NCBI GenBank assembly: GCA_910576775.1
Contig: CAJTJV010000002.1
Location: 124,001-188,000, forward strand
Length of the DNA stretch: 64,000 nucleotides
DNA from: an uncultured Muribaculaceae bacterium
GTDB taxonomy: Bacteria > Bacteroidota > Bacteroidia > Bacteroidales > Muribaculaceae
Direction: 5' to 3'
Each line of letters starts with the position of its first letter. The first letter of the stretch is position 1. Made by a program: the position numbers and the translations under genes. Below are positions 8,272 to 17,100 of this stretch, in pieces. The notes below the pieces were generated by a model, which saw only the letters and a program-made list of their open reading frames with translations, searched no databases and was not told where the DNA came from.

Positions 8272-9063
8272 ATGTCAAATACACGACAACAGCAACTCGA
8301 GTCTCTCAAGAATGTACTCGACACATTGGATATTTTAAGGGTTAAATGCCCATGGGATGCCAAACAGACTAATGAAAGTCTGATGCCTAATACTATAGAG
8401 GAGGTATATGAACTCGCACAGGCTTTGCTTGACAATAAAGAGAAGGATATCTGCAAAGAACTTGGCGATGTGCTCCTTCATGTGTTTTTTTATTCGAAAA
8501 TCGGCTCAGAAAAAGGTTCATTCGATATAGGCGATGTGGCCGATTCGTTGAATAATAAACTGATATCCCGTCATCCTCATGTCTTCGGCAGTGTCAAGGC
8601 GGAAGATGCGGAAACGGTATCCCGTAATTGGGAGGAAATAAAGTTGCATGAAAAGGGGGGGAATAAAACTGTACTGGCTGGAGTTCCTGGCGCTTTGCCC
8701 GCACTTATCAAAGCGTTCAGAATACAGGAGAAAGTCGCAAATGTAGGTTTTGATTGGGAAAAAGCATCGCAGGTATGGAATAAGGTAAAAGAAGAAACCG
8801 GAGAGGTTGAAGAAGCTCTCGCCTTAGGCGATAATGATAATATAGAAGCTGAATTCGGTGATCTTATTTTCAGTATTGTAAATGCCGCACGACTTTATGG
8901 TATTAATCCGGAGACAGCTTTGGAGCATACAAACCGCAAGTTTATCACTCGGTTTAATTGGCTTGAGGCAAAAGCCAAAGAGTTGGGTCGGGATCTAAAG
9001 TCCATGTCGCTTGATGAGATGGATTGTCTGTGGAAGGAGGCAAAAATAAACTGCGGAGTCTGA
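8272..9063 (+). CDS. mazG: nucleoside triphosphate pyrophosphohydrolase MazG
   Basis: Hydrolyses NTPs and dNTPs to the monophosphate and pyrophosphate, cleaning up abnormal nucleotides. Both MazG repeats are seen. The first has CPWDAKQT, the acidic metal motif EEVYE (residues 43-47) and ELGDVLLH (63-70). The second has EETGEVEEAL and EFGDLIFS. The length of 263 residues matches E. coli MazG. It starts 2 bases after dsbD and ends 7 bases before topB, so all four genes of this block probably share one transcript. No oddity is seen. Confidence 0.93.
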   Translation: MSNTRQQQLESLKNVLDTLDILRVKCPWDAKQTNESLMPNTIEEVYELAQALLDNKEKDICKELGDVLLHVFFYSKIGSEKGSFDIGDVADSLNNKLISRHPHVFGSVKAEDAETVSRNWEEIKLHEKGGNKTVLAGVPGALPALIKAFRIQEKVANVGFDWEKASQVWNKVKEETGEVEEALALGDNDNIEAEFGDLIFSIVNAARLYGINPETALEHTNRKFITRFNWLEAKAKELGRDLKSMSLDEMDCLWKEAKINCGV

Positions 9064-9070
9064 ATCATTA

Positions 9071-11101
9071 ATGGTACTATGTATTACTGAGAAACCCAGT
9101 GTGGCGGCAACTATCGCTGCTATTCTGGGAGCTAACGAACGCCATCAAGGGTATTTTGAGGGTAGCGGTTATCGTATAACATGGACATATGGCCATCTTT
9201 GTACCCTTCTTTCTCCAGAAGATTATTCACCCGCTTGGAAAACATGGGCTTTGAGTTCTTTGCCGATGTTGCCTGGCAAATATGATATCAAGCTTCTTGA
9301 TGATGAAGGTTACAAGAAACAGTTTGCAGTCATTAAACAATTGATTTCCGAGGCTGATGAACTGATAAATTGTGGTGATGCCGGTCAGGAAGGAGAACTA
9401 ATCCAGCGGTGGGTGATGAAACTTGCTGATACCAAATGTCCTGTAAAGCGTTTGTGGATATCGTCTCTTACCGATGATGCTATACGAGAAGGTTTTGCGA
9501 AACTTCAGCCTCAGACTGATTTCGACAGATTGTTCTACGCTGGTCTTTCCCGCTCTATTGGTGACTGGATTTTAGGAATGAATGCCACGCGCCTGTACAC
9601 TCTGAAATATGGAATGAACCGCCAGGTGCTTTCCATTGGCAGGGTACAGACTCCTACATTGGCTCTTATAGTTAGGCGTCAGCGTGAAATTGAAAATTTT
9701 GTGCCTAAGGATTCCTGGGAGTTGCATACAATATATCGTGATGTTGATTTCACATCGACCGGCGAAAGGTTTGAAACAGAAGAAGCCGGGATAACCGTAT
9801 TGGATTCTATAAAAGATTCTGAATTCAGAATCAAAACGGTTGTTAAAAAACAAGGAAAGGAATCTGCACCGCGTCTTTTCGACCTTACGTCACTTCAGGT
9901 TGAGTGCAATAAGAAATGGGCGTGGACGGCAGAGCATACGCTACAGTTGATACAGAGTTTATATGAAAAGAAACTTACAACCTATCCGCGTGTAGATACT
10001 ACATATCTCTCCGAAGATATTTATCCCAAAGTGGCGCCTACTCTTAGAAAAATGACGCCATATGAAAAATATACTCAGACGGTTTTGGATAATCCGATAC
10101 CGAAAAGCAAGAAGATTTTCGATAATTCGAAAGTCACAGATCACCATGCTATAATTCCGACAGGGGTATATCCTTCCGGAATAGATGGAGACGAGAAGAA
10201 ATTATATCATCTTATAGCCATGCGCTTTATCGGTGTTTTTTATCCGGATTGTCGCTTTGAGAGTACCACTGTGATAGGAGAGGTGGGAAAAGAAGAATTC
10301 AAAACAACCGGAAAACTAATCATTGCTCCTGGTTGGCGTATTCTTCTACCGGATAAAAATGCTAACGAGATGGATAATCCGGAGGACAAGACTCTGCCAT
10401 TGTTTACAGAAGGTGAAAGTGGGTCTCATTTGCCTTCGCTCACCAAAAAGACATCTCAGCCGCCTAAATATTATACCGATGGTACTTTATTGCGAGCTAT
10501 GGAAACCGCCGGAAAGACCATTGACAATGAAGAACTGCGGGAGGCGTTGAAAGAAAATGGCATAGGCCGCCCGTCAACACGCGCTGCCATTATCGATACA
10601 CTGATTAAACGCCGCTATATTGTTCGTCAGAGAAAGAATCTTGTGGCTACAAAGGCTGGAACAGATCTTATCGATATCATTCAGGAAGAGTTGCTTAAAT
10701 CGGCAAAGCTTACAGGTCTATGGGAAAATAAACTAAGACGTATCGAACGTGGCGATTATTCTCCGGCTCTATTTATCCGTGAGATAAGCGAAATGGTGCA
10801 GCTTATTGTACAAAACGTGCTGTCTGATACCTCCGGCATGAAAATCGGCATGCCGGCTCTTGATAATAAAGACAAAGCAGCCAAAACGACGTCTGCTACT
10901 AAGCCTAAGAAGCCAAAGTCTCCCAGAATAAAGGACCTTTCACAGATATTATGTCCTATATGTGGACTGGGACATCTGGTAAAAGGCCGTACAGCGTTCG
11001 GTTGTAGTCGGTTTGCAGAAGGTTGTTCGTACAGATTGTCTTTTCAGCAATGCCCACCAGATACTCCATTGTCTAAGATAGTCAAATTCGTTAAACGATA
11101 A
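9071..11101 (+). CDS. topB: DNA topoisomerase III (type IA)
   Basis: Single-strand-passing topoisomerase that decatenates DNA and works with RecQ-type helicases. The order is a TOPRIM domain (LCITEKPSVA at the start), then the cleavage domain with catalytic Tyr305 in TTYPRVDT. SIGRVQTPTLA and the GIGRPSTRA motif follow. A C-terminal zinc-ribbon-like piece has Cys pairs in LCPICGLGH and GCSRFAEGC. The acidic TOPRIM motif reads GDAGQEGEL, where most TopB/TopA have DxDxE, so the second Asp is Gly here. The length of 676 is normal. The gene ends at a shared terminator facing the 5-formyl-THF cyclo-ligase gene. Confidence 0.93.
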   Translation: MVLCITEKPSVAATIAAILGANERHQGYFEGSGYRITWTYGHLCTLLSPEDYSPAWKTWALSSLPMLPGKYDIKLLDDEGYKKQFAVIKQLISEADELINCGDAGQEGELIQRWVMKLADTKCPVKRLWISSLTDDAIREGFAKLQPQTDFDRLFYAGLSRSIGDWILGMNATRLYTLKYGMNRQVLSIGRVQTPTLALIVRRQREIENFVPKDSWELHTIYRDVDFTSTGERFETEEAGITVLDSIKDSEFRIKTVVKKQGKESAPRLFDLTSLQVECNKKWAWTAEHTLQLIQSLYEKKLTTYPRVDTTYLSEDIYPKVAPTLRKMTPYEKYTQTVLDNPIPKSKKIFDNSKVTDHHAIIPTGVYPSGIDGDEKKLYHLIAMRFIGVFYPDCRFESTTVIGEVGKEEFKTTGKLIIAPGWRILLPDKNANEMDNPEDKTLPLFTEGESGSHLPSLTKKTSQPPKYYTDGTLLRAMETAGKTIDNEELREALKENGIGRPSTRAAIIDTLIKRRYIVRQRKNLVATKAGTDLIDIIQEELLKSAKLTGLWENKLRRIERGDYSPALFIREISEMVQLIVQNVLSDTSGMKIGMPALDNKDKAAKTTSATKPKKPKSPRIKDLSQILCPICGLGHLVKGRTAFGCSRFAEGCSYRLSFQQCPPDTPLSKIVKFVKR

Positions 11102-11133
11102 AGGATAAGTGCCTCCACAAGGCGCTTGTCCTT
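11101..11133. terminator. bidirectional terminator between topB and the cyclo-ligase gene
   Basis: AAGGATAAGTGCC (11101-11113) pairs with GGCGCTTGTCCTT (11121-11133) with two G-U pairs. It overlaps the topB stop and the end of the converging gene, and is followed by a T-rich run on the plus strand. Confidence 0.75.
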
Positions 11134-11698
11134 ATCGTCTTTTATTCTTCTTTCGTCCTCTTATGATATTCGGTTTGTCTGTTACGACAAAGTCAACAGG
11201 AATGTCATGATTTTCAGTTTCAAACTCGTCGAACAGCTGAAAATCATAACAAACACCTATTGTAATTGCATGAGAACGACTGAGCAAGCGGTCGTAATAG
11301 CCTTTCCCTCTGCCAACACGGTTCCCATGGCGATCGTATGCTACGGCCGGGACTATAATAAGGTCAATACTGTCTATATCCACCGTATCGTCGCCTTCAG
11401 GTTCTTCGATATGGAAAGCTCCAAGATGCATGCGGGAACGTTCATAGGGGAGAATCTCGAGGTCAAGACCATTCACGCGTGGAAGGAAGAAATTTTTCTC
11501 TTCAGAACAATGTGATATGAATTCTCTGGTTGACAATTCGTCGGCAAGGGAATGGTATAGCATAACGTTTTTGGCAACCGTATAGGCAGCCATGTTCCTT
11601 ACAGCGTCGAATACGCGTTGTGCTGCGGCAATCTTCTCATTGTCATCGAGCATGGATTTGCGGGCTCGAACTTGTCGGCGGATATCATCTTTGTTCAT
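11132..11698 (-). CDS. 5-formyltetrahydrofolate cyclo-ligase
   Basis: Converts 5-formyl-THF to 5,10-methenyl-THF with ATP, returning a dead-end folate to the one-carbon pool. The nucleotide-binding signature GRGKGYYDRLL is present near the C-terminus. FFLPRV and DLIIVPAVAYD are typical of the family, as is the basic N-terminal helix DDIRRQVRARK. I start at ATG 11698 (MNKDDIRR). An adjacent ATG at 11701 or an upstream start at 11728 would only add residues inside the ctpA end. It overlaps ctpA by 14 bases, the last gene of the long leftward run. At 188 residues it has the usual length. Confidence 0.9.
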   Translation of the reverse strand: MNKDDIRRQVRARKSMLDDNEKIAAAQRVFDAVRNMAAYTVAKNVMLYHSLADELSTREFISHCSEEKNFFLPRVNGLDLEILPYERSRMHLGAFHIEEPEGDDTVDIDSIDLIIVPAVAYDRHGNRVGRGKGYYDRLLSRSHAITIGVCYDFQLFDEFETENHDIPVDFVVTDKPNIIRGRKKNKRR

Positions 11699-13340
11699 CA
11701 TTACTCTGATTTGATTGTTTATTGTCAAAAAGCGGGAATTCGGCGTCGCCGGACTCTATTCGGCTGACAGCTTCATTAACGACAGGGTCGGCAGAGTTTA
11801 TTATTTGGAAATAACCGTCCATCCCTACAATATCGCGAGCGATAAGCGCTTTGATTTGATTAACAATCAATCTTGCGGAAATGTTGATATAGTACCATCT
11901 GGGAGCAATGCCGGCTTTAACATTAGCGTAATTTACAAACGACTGGAGCAGAACATTATCCGACGGCAAACGACCGAGCATATCATTGACATCACGTGCT
12001 TCGGAAAGCTCGTCTCTGTTCAACTCTGCATATTCATAAGCAAATTTACGAAGAGTACCACTATTTACAGCTTTGATATAATAGCTTGTGATGCCGGTTG
12101 TATCAGAAGGAACAAACACGTCAGGAATAATACCGCCACCACCGTAGACTAGACGTCCGGTGGACGTATGGAAAATTAGAGAACTGTCGACTTTGAGGCT
12201 ATCTGCTGAAAAAAGTTCGCCTCTGTCGTAGCGGTTGAGTATTTCTGTATCGTAATCCGCATTTTTGCCAGGTGTATAGTTTTTCTGGATGCAGCGTCCT
12301 GAAGGTGTATAATACCGTTGTACAGTAAGGCGGAATTCGCTTGAGTCTGGCAGTTCGAAAGGTCTTTGTACAAGACCTTTGCCAAAGGTCCGTCGACCTA
12401 TAACGAGGCCGCGGTCGTTATCTTGAATGGCACCCGCGAATATTTCGCTGGCACTGGCTGTAAATTCGTCGGTGAGTACAACTATCTTTGCATTTCCGAA
12501 CGAACCGGAGCCGTCGGCAAGCAGGACGGTATTATTATCAGATGAACGGCCTTTTGTCATTACAATTAAGTTTCCGGCCGGCAGGAACTCGTTGGCGAGA
12601 AGCACGGCCGGATTCATATATCCGCCGCCATTGCCGCGTAAATCAACTATGTAGCTCTTTGCTCCGTCATATCGGAGTTGTCCGAGAGTTGTCAGAAATT
12701 CGTCGTAAGTATTTTCCGAGAATTTACCGAGACGTATATATCCTATTGAATCATTGATAATATACGAAGCATCAATAGGTGATACCGGGACTTCTCCGCG
12801 GATAAGATTGAATGTTATAAGTTCAGGGTTGTTGTGCCGCAATACTTTTACCTCGACAGGAGTCCCTTTATTGCCTCTTATAAGTTTGAAAACCTCTTCT
12901 TCAGAGATATTTACTCCTGAAATTCTGTGTCCGTCAACTTCAATTATCTTGTCTCCCGGAAGTATGCCGGCGCTTTCTGCCGCCGCTCCGTTTATCACTT
13001 CAAAAATATGCAGGGTGTCGTTAAGCATCTGGAACTGTATGCCAATTCCAAAGAAAGAACCTTCCAGATCGCGGTTGGCGATTATTCTCTGCGAGGTAGG
13101 AATATACGCAGAATGAGGGTCGAGATTACGTAGCAGTTCTGGAAGCGTCAGCTCAACCAAACTGTCCATATTTACAGCATCAACATAATTGTCTTCGATA
13201 ATGTCGAAAATCTGTTTGAGTTTATGGCGCGAGGTTCCTTCTCTGGATTCATAGTCAAGCGCTCGTCCCAGCCAAAGGCCGGTAACAAGACATATTGCAG
13301 CTACAATGGGAAGCCAAAGAAGATATTTTTTTTGTGACAT
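11685..13340 (-). CDS. ctpA: S41-family C-terminal processing peptidase
   Basis: Periplasmic serine protease of the CtpA/Prc group, which trims C-termini of envelope proteins. An N-terminal membrane anchor (about 7-25) is followed by a PDZ domain (about 95-180, with GSFFGIGIQF and the PGDKIIEVDG turn). The S41 catalytic domain carries Ser296 in TASASEIFAGA and Lys321 in RTFGKGLVQ. Their 25-residue spacing equals that in Prc and CtpB. DLRGNGGGY supplies the oxyanion region. The length of 551 fits Bacteroidetes members. It is 11 bases downstream of the dCMP deaminase gene and overlaps the cyclo-ligase gene. The substrate is unknown. Confidence 0.92.
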   Translation of the reverse strand: MSQKKYLLWLPIVAAICLVTGLWLGRALDYESREGTSRHKLKQIFDIIEDNYVDAVNMDSLVELTLPELLRNLDPHSAYIPTSQRIIANRDLEGSFFGIGIQFQMLNDTLHIFEVINGAAAESAGILPGDKIIEVDGHRISGVNISEEEVFKLIRGNKGTPVEVKVLRHNNPELITFNLIRGEVPVSPIDASYIINDSIGYIRLGKFSENTYDEFLTTLGQLRYDGAKSYIVDLRGNGGGYMNPAVLLANEFLPAGNLIVMTKGRSSDNNTVLLADGSGSFGNAKIVVLTDEFTASASEIFAGAIQDNDRGLVIGRRTFGKGLVQRPFELPDSSEFRLTVQRYYTPSGRCIQKNYTPGKNADYDTEILNRYDRGELFSADSLKVDSSLIFHTSTGRLVYGGGGIIPDVFVPSDTTGITSYYIKAVNSGTLRKFAYEYAELNRDELSEARDVNDMLGRLPSDNVLLQSFVNYANVKAGIAPRWYYINISARLIVNQIKALIARDIVGMDGYFQIINSADPVVNEAVSRIESGDAEFPLFDNKQSNQSNDEQR

Positions 13341-13351
13341 TGTTTGAAACG

Positions 13352-13786
13352 TTATTCAAGATTTGAAATGTGTACGCATTCTACACCTGCGCGACGAAGA
13401 AGATCGATACCGTCGGTAAGACGGTATAGGTCGTTGAATACGACACGTCTTATGCCGGCCTGTATAATAAGCTTGGAGCATTCCAGGCATGGTGAAGCGG
13501 TTACATAAAGAGTGGCATTGTCGCTTGAGTTGTTGCTCCGGGCAACCTTGCTGATGGCGTTCGCTTCGGCATGCAGGACATACGGCTTAGTAATGCCGTT
13601 TTCGTCCTCACATATGTTCTCGAAACCGGCGGGAGTGCCATTGTAGCCGTCGGATATTATCATTTTGTCCTTAACGATGATAGCGCCCACCTTGCGGCGC
13701 TGGCAGTAGGAATTCTCCGCCCATATTGTTGCCATGCGGAGATAACGTTTGTCAAGAATTTCCTGTTTTTCCAAATTGCTGTCCAT
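13352..13786 (-). CDS. dCMP/cytidine deaminase family protein (ComEB-like)
   Basis: Zinc-dependent deaminase of 144 residues, most similar in layout to dCMP deaminase, which feeds dUMP to thymidylate synthesis. Zinc ligands and catalytic Glu are His72-Ala-Glu74 and Cys100-x-x-Cys103 (ASPCLECSK). The nucleotide-binding motif GYNGTPAGF and the acidic insert near 58-65 (ICEDENG) fit the dCMP deaminase branch rather than tRNA or guanine deaminases. It stands between feoAB and ctpA with gaps of 24 and 11 bases. The enzyme class is sure and the exact substrate is inferred. Confidence 0.88.
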   Translation of the reverse strand: MDSNLEKQEILDKRYLRMATIWAENSYCQRRKVGAIIVKDKMIISDGYNGTPAGFENICEDENGITKPYVLHAEANAISKVARSNNSSDNATLYVTASPCLECSKLIIQAGIRRVVFNDLYRLTDGIDLLRRAGVECVHISNLE

Positions 13787-13810
13787 GGGGATATATAGAC
13801 TTAAAAACGG

Positions 13811-16351
13811 TTAGAATATAAGGGCTATGCGGTAGATGGCGAAAGCGGCCAGCCATGCCACGGCAGTATTATAAATAATACTAAAAGCTGCATACCACCA
13901 GGAACCTGTTTCTCTGGCAATAGCAGTTATTGTCGCGATACAGGGACAATAAAGCAGGATGAATATCATGAATGCCATAGCGGATGCCGGCGTGAAATCA
14001 GGTTTGCCTGTTATGGGTGATGGTGATGTCAGACGTGCGCTAAGTCGTGCGTCTGAAGCTTCTTCATCGTTAGTGTAAAGTACGCCGAGGGTGGAAACGA
14101 CAATTTCTTTAGCGGGAACACCGGCCAAAGCAGCGACGGTCGCGCGCCATTTGAAGCCTATAGGTTCCATAATCGGGTTGATAGCTTTGCCGGCCATTGC
14201 GAGATATGAATCTCGAGAGGGATCGATCGATGAGTCGGCCATCAATACTGAATCAACAGATGTGGTTTCGTTTTTGTCATGAACCGGGAAATAGTTCAGG
14301 GCCCATACAATTATGCTTGCAAAAAGAATTATGCCTCCCATTTTTTTCAAATATTGTTTACCTTTTTCCCAAGTATGGCTTAAAGATGTCTTGAGAGCCG
14401 GCATCCGATAAGGGGGAAGTTCCATTACGAATGGAGTTTCATCCTTACGGAACATGAAGCGGCGTAATAAACGTGCCGTAATGATTGCCACTATAATACC
14501 AAACAGGTACAGACCGCCGAAAACCAATGCTGCATGTGCCGAAAAAAATGTCCCTACGAGTAGAACAAAGATTGGCAGACGTGCAGAACATGACATAAAT
14601 GGATTTATGAGAATAGTTATTATGCGGCTCGACTTGCTTTCAATGCTTCTGGAGGCCAGGATGGCGGGGACATTGCATCCAAACCCCATTATAAGAGGAA
14701 TGAATGATTTTCCATGCAATCCGATTTTATGCATTACCTTGTCCATTATGAATGCCGCACGAGCCATATAACCGGAGTCCTCCATGAAAGATATACAGAA
14801 AAACAGAATCAGAATATTGGGAAGGAAAACTATGACGCCGCCTACACCGCCGATAATTCCGTCAGCCAAGAGGTCTTTTAGAAAGCCGTCGGGTACAAGT
14901 TTGTTGACTGTCATAGCAATCCATCCCACTGCAGTTTCAATCCACCCCATGGGATATTCGCCGAGATAGAATGTTGCCCAGAATATAAAAAACATTATAG
15001 CAAAGAATATCGGGAAACCAAGTACTCTATTTGTTGCGAGTTTATCAATAAGACGTGTCGCGGATGTTTTTTTTCTCCCTGGTGTATAAGTCTCTGCGAG
15101 AGCACCGCTGATAAAACCATATTTTTCTGCAGCGACGATTGAGGAAATATCCTCGTCGCGAATGCTTTCGATTTTACCTCTGAGTTTATCGCGAAGGAGG
15201 ATTATAGGATCGTCGGCCCCGGCTCTTACATGTTTGCGCCAATCTCCTGTATTAATGTTACAATTGTCGTATCCTTCGCATCCGTGACAGAACATTTTAT
15301 GGAACGGTGAACATTTCCTATGCGTTTTGTCGTTCTCCGGTATGCACAACGAGCTATCCTGCATCATTGGAATTTCATCCTCAATCTCATGGTCGCCCTC
15401 TAATAGTTTGATGGCTAAATATCGCGGTGAAAAATGCTGGTTTCGGGAGGGGAGTGCTTTGATTGCATCAACAATCTTACGAATGGCATTTTCGATGTCT
15501 GCGCCGAGGTTTACATGTACGTGGCGCACTGTTTCGTCATTATTCTCATATACGGCAATTACATGGTCGAGCAATGCGTGGATTCCGTCTCCGGTTTTCG
15601 ATACAACAGGAATCATCGGTATGCCAATCATTTTACCAAGATTTTCGTAATCGAGATTTGCACCGGAAGCTCGCAGTTCGTCGAACATATTAAGGGCTAT
15701 CACCATTGGATAGTCCATGTCGATAAGTTCGGTAGTAAGATAGAGATTCCTGTTGAGGTTCGACGAGTCGATTACATTTAAAATTACATCGGGATTGTTT
15801 TCCCTGAGATATTGACGGACATATAGTTCTTCTGGAGAGTAGCAACTCAAGGAGTATGTGCCTGGAAGATCGACAATGTTGAAAGTATATCCGTCGTATT
15901 TGAAATGGCCGTCTTTTGCATCGACTGTAACACCGCTGTAGTTGCCGACATGTTCCTTGGCGCCACTGACTGCGTTGAACAGGGATGTTTTTCCACAATT
16001 GGGATTTCCTATAAGGGCTACATTGATATGGTGCCTTTGTCTGTGAAATGATTTTAACGGATGATCTTCATCTCCGTGCCATGAATTCTCAACCGCTTCA
16101 TGTCCTATTACGGCCGCTTGTCCGTCGTCTATCGGGACAATTTCGATAAGAGCCGCTTCTGAAGCTCGCAGCGATACCTCATAACCCATTATGCTATATT
16201 TTATAGGGTCTTGAAGAGGAGCATGCAGGACTACGCGAACAGCTTGTCCCTTGACAAAGCCCATTTCCATAACTCTTTTACGAAAGGCTCCGTGTCCGTG
16301 AATTTTAACCAAAATACCGGTTTGCCCCGTTTTAAGGTCACTCAGCTTCAT
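13811..16351 (-). CDS. feoB: ferrous iron transporter, FeoA-FeoB fusion
   Basis: Inner-membrane Fe(II) importer. The first 75 residues are a FeoA SH3-like domain (LSDLKTGQTG, then RVMEMGFVKG). A linker leads to the FeoB G domain with G1 GNPNCGKTS at 115-123. G3 is DLPGTYSL and G4 is ALNMFDE. Next come the GDI helices and the polytopic channel, with two Gate cores that include the Cys-containing segments MGFGCNVPA and PFMSCSARLPIF. The length of 846 fits the fused FeoAB form common in Bacteroidetes. A Cys/His-rich loop (CSPFHKMFCHGCEGYDNC) lies between the G domain and the membrane part. It overlaps the MurU-like gene by 4 bases, an unusual partner for an iron transporter. Confidence 0.94.
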   Translation of the reverse strand: MKLSDLKTGQTGILVKIHGHGAFRKRVMEMGFVKGQAVRVVLHAPLQDPIKYSIMGYEVSLRASEAALIEIVPIDDGQAAVIGHEAVENSWHGDEDHPLKSFHRQRHHINVALIGNPNCGKTSLFNAVSGAKEHVGNYSGVTVDAKDGHFKYDGYTFNIVDLPGTYSLSCYSPEELYVRQYLRENNPDVILNVIDSSNLNRNLYLTTELIDMDYPMVIALNMFDELRASGANLDYENLGKMIGIPMIPVVSKTGDGIHALLDHVIAVYENNDETVRHVHVNLGADIENAIRKIVDAIKALPSRNQHFSPRYLAIKLLEGDHEIEDEIPMMQDSSLCIPENDKTHRKCSPFHKMFCHGCEGYDNCNINTGDWRKHVRAGADDPIILLRDKLRGKIESIRDEDISSIVAAEKYGFISGALAETYTPGRKKTSATRLIDKLATNRVLGFPIFFAIMFFIFWATFYLGEYPMGWIETAVGWIAMTVNKLVPDGFLKDLLADGIIGGVGGVIVFLPNILILFFCISFMEDSGYMARAAFIMDKVMHKIGLHGKSFIPLIMGFGCNVPAILASRSIESKSSRIITILINPFMSCSARLPIFVLLVGTFFSAHAALVFGGLYLFGIIVAIITARLLRRFMFRKDETPFVMELPPYRMPALKTSLSHTWEKGKQYLKKMGGIILFASIIVWALNYFPVHDKNETTSVDSVLMADSSIDPSRDSYLAMAGKAINPIMEPIGFKWRATVAALAGVPAKEIVVSTLGVLYTNDEEASDARLSARLTSPSPITGKPDFTPASAMAFMIFILLYCPCIATITAIARETGSWWYAAFSIIYNTAVAWLAAFAIYRIALIF

Positions 16352-17100
16352 AGTTTGAGATTTTGAACCTGTGTAAGGTGTTCTACTGTTCCGATATCAA
16401 TCCATCCGAACGGCTCTGTTGGTGTAAAGGATTTTATAGTTTTGCCGTCAGCGCATACATCAATATAAAAATCAACAACACTGAAAGAATGTAGTTCAGT
16501 GCCGCAGTATAGATTTATGCTGTCGAGTGTGCGACGGTGTATACAATGGACTCCACCAAAGGCTTCATGCCGAAATATGTCGGGATTTAGGCCTATGGGG
16601 CGGACCGCTCCGTTGTTTTCATTTGTCCATCCCTGAAGGTAACCGTTGCTGTTGAATAGAAATTTACGGGAAGTTTGTCGTTTGGAGTCTGTAAGTAGGA
16701 CTCCTTCGACTTCGCAAGCGGCATTGCAGATGTCATTTATTGAAAAATCGGTAAGGATGTCACTATTGTGAACGATGATGCTCTCGTTTTTGTCAATGTT
16801 TTCAAGCAGTCGGCTTTCACGGGCGATTTTTGCAAGTGCTCCTCCGGTCTCGAGGAGCATATTTCTTTCATCACTTATTTCAATCCTGACTGGGAATGCC
16901 TGTGATTCAAGATAGGCTATAATTTGAGAGGCGAAATGATGCACGTTAATCACGATTCCATCAACACCGGCTGTAATAAGTTTTTCGATAATTCTGCCAA
17001 GAATTGGTTTGCCGCATACTGGTGCCAATGCTTTAGGATGGCTGTCGGTAAACGGTTTCAGACGTGTGCCTTTTCCAGCGGCAAATATAATGGCTTTCAT
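16348..17100 (-). CDS. sugar-1-phosphate nucleotidyltransferase, MurU-like
   Basis: Nucleotidyltransferase of 250 residues with the hallmark N-terminus MKAIIFAAGKGTRL, followed by PKALAPVCGKPI. It shows the family Lys-Ala-Leu site and the metal-binding Asp in VHNSDILTDF. Its small size and lack of a C-terminal acyltransferase match MurU, which makes UDP-MurNAc from MurNAc-1-phosphate in cell-wall salvage. Its start overlaps by 4 bases the end of a kinase gene of the AmgK type, the enzyme that would supply MurNAc-1-phosphate. I chose ATG 17100, because the longer frame runs through the coding end of the upstream gene. GDP-mannose or similar substrates remain possible alternatives. Confidence 0.8.
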   Translation of the reverse strand: MKAIIFAAGKGTRLKPFTDSHPKALAPVCGKPILGRIIEKLITAGVDGIVINVHHFASQIIAYLESQAFPVRIEISDERNMLLETGGALAKIARESRLLENIDKNESIIVHNSDILTDFSINDICNAACEVEGVLLTDSKRQTSRKFLFNSNGYLQGWTNENNGAVRPIGLNPDIFRHEAFGGVHCIHRRTLDSINLYCGTELHSFSVVDFYIDVCADGKTIKSFTPTEPFGWIDIGTVEHLTQVQNLKL

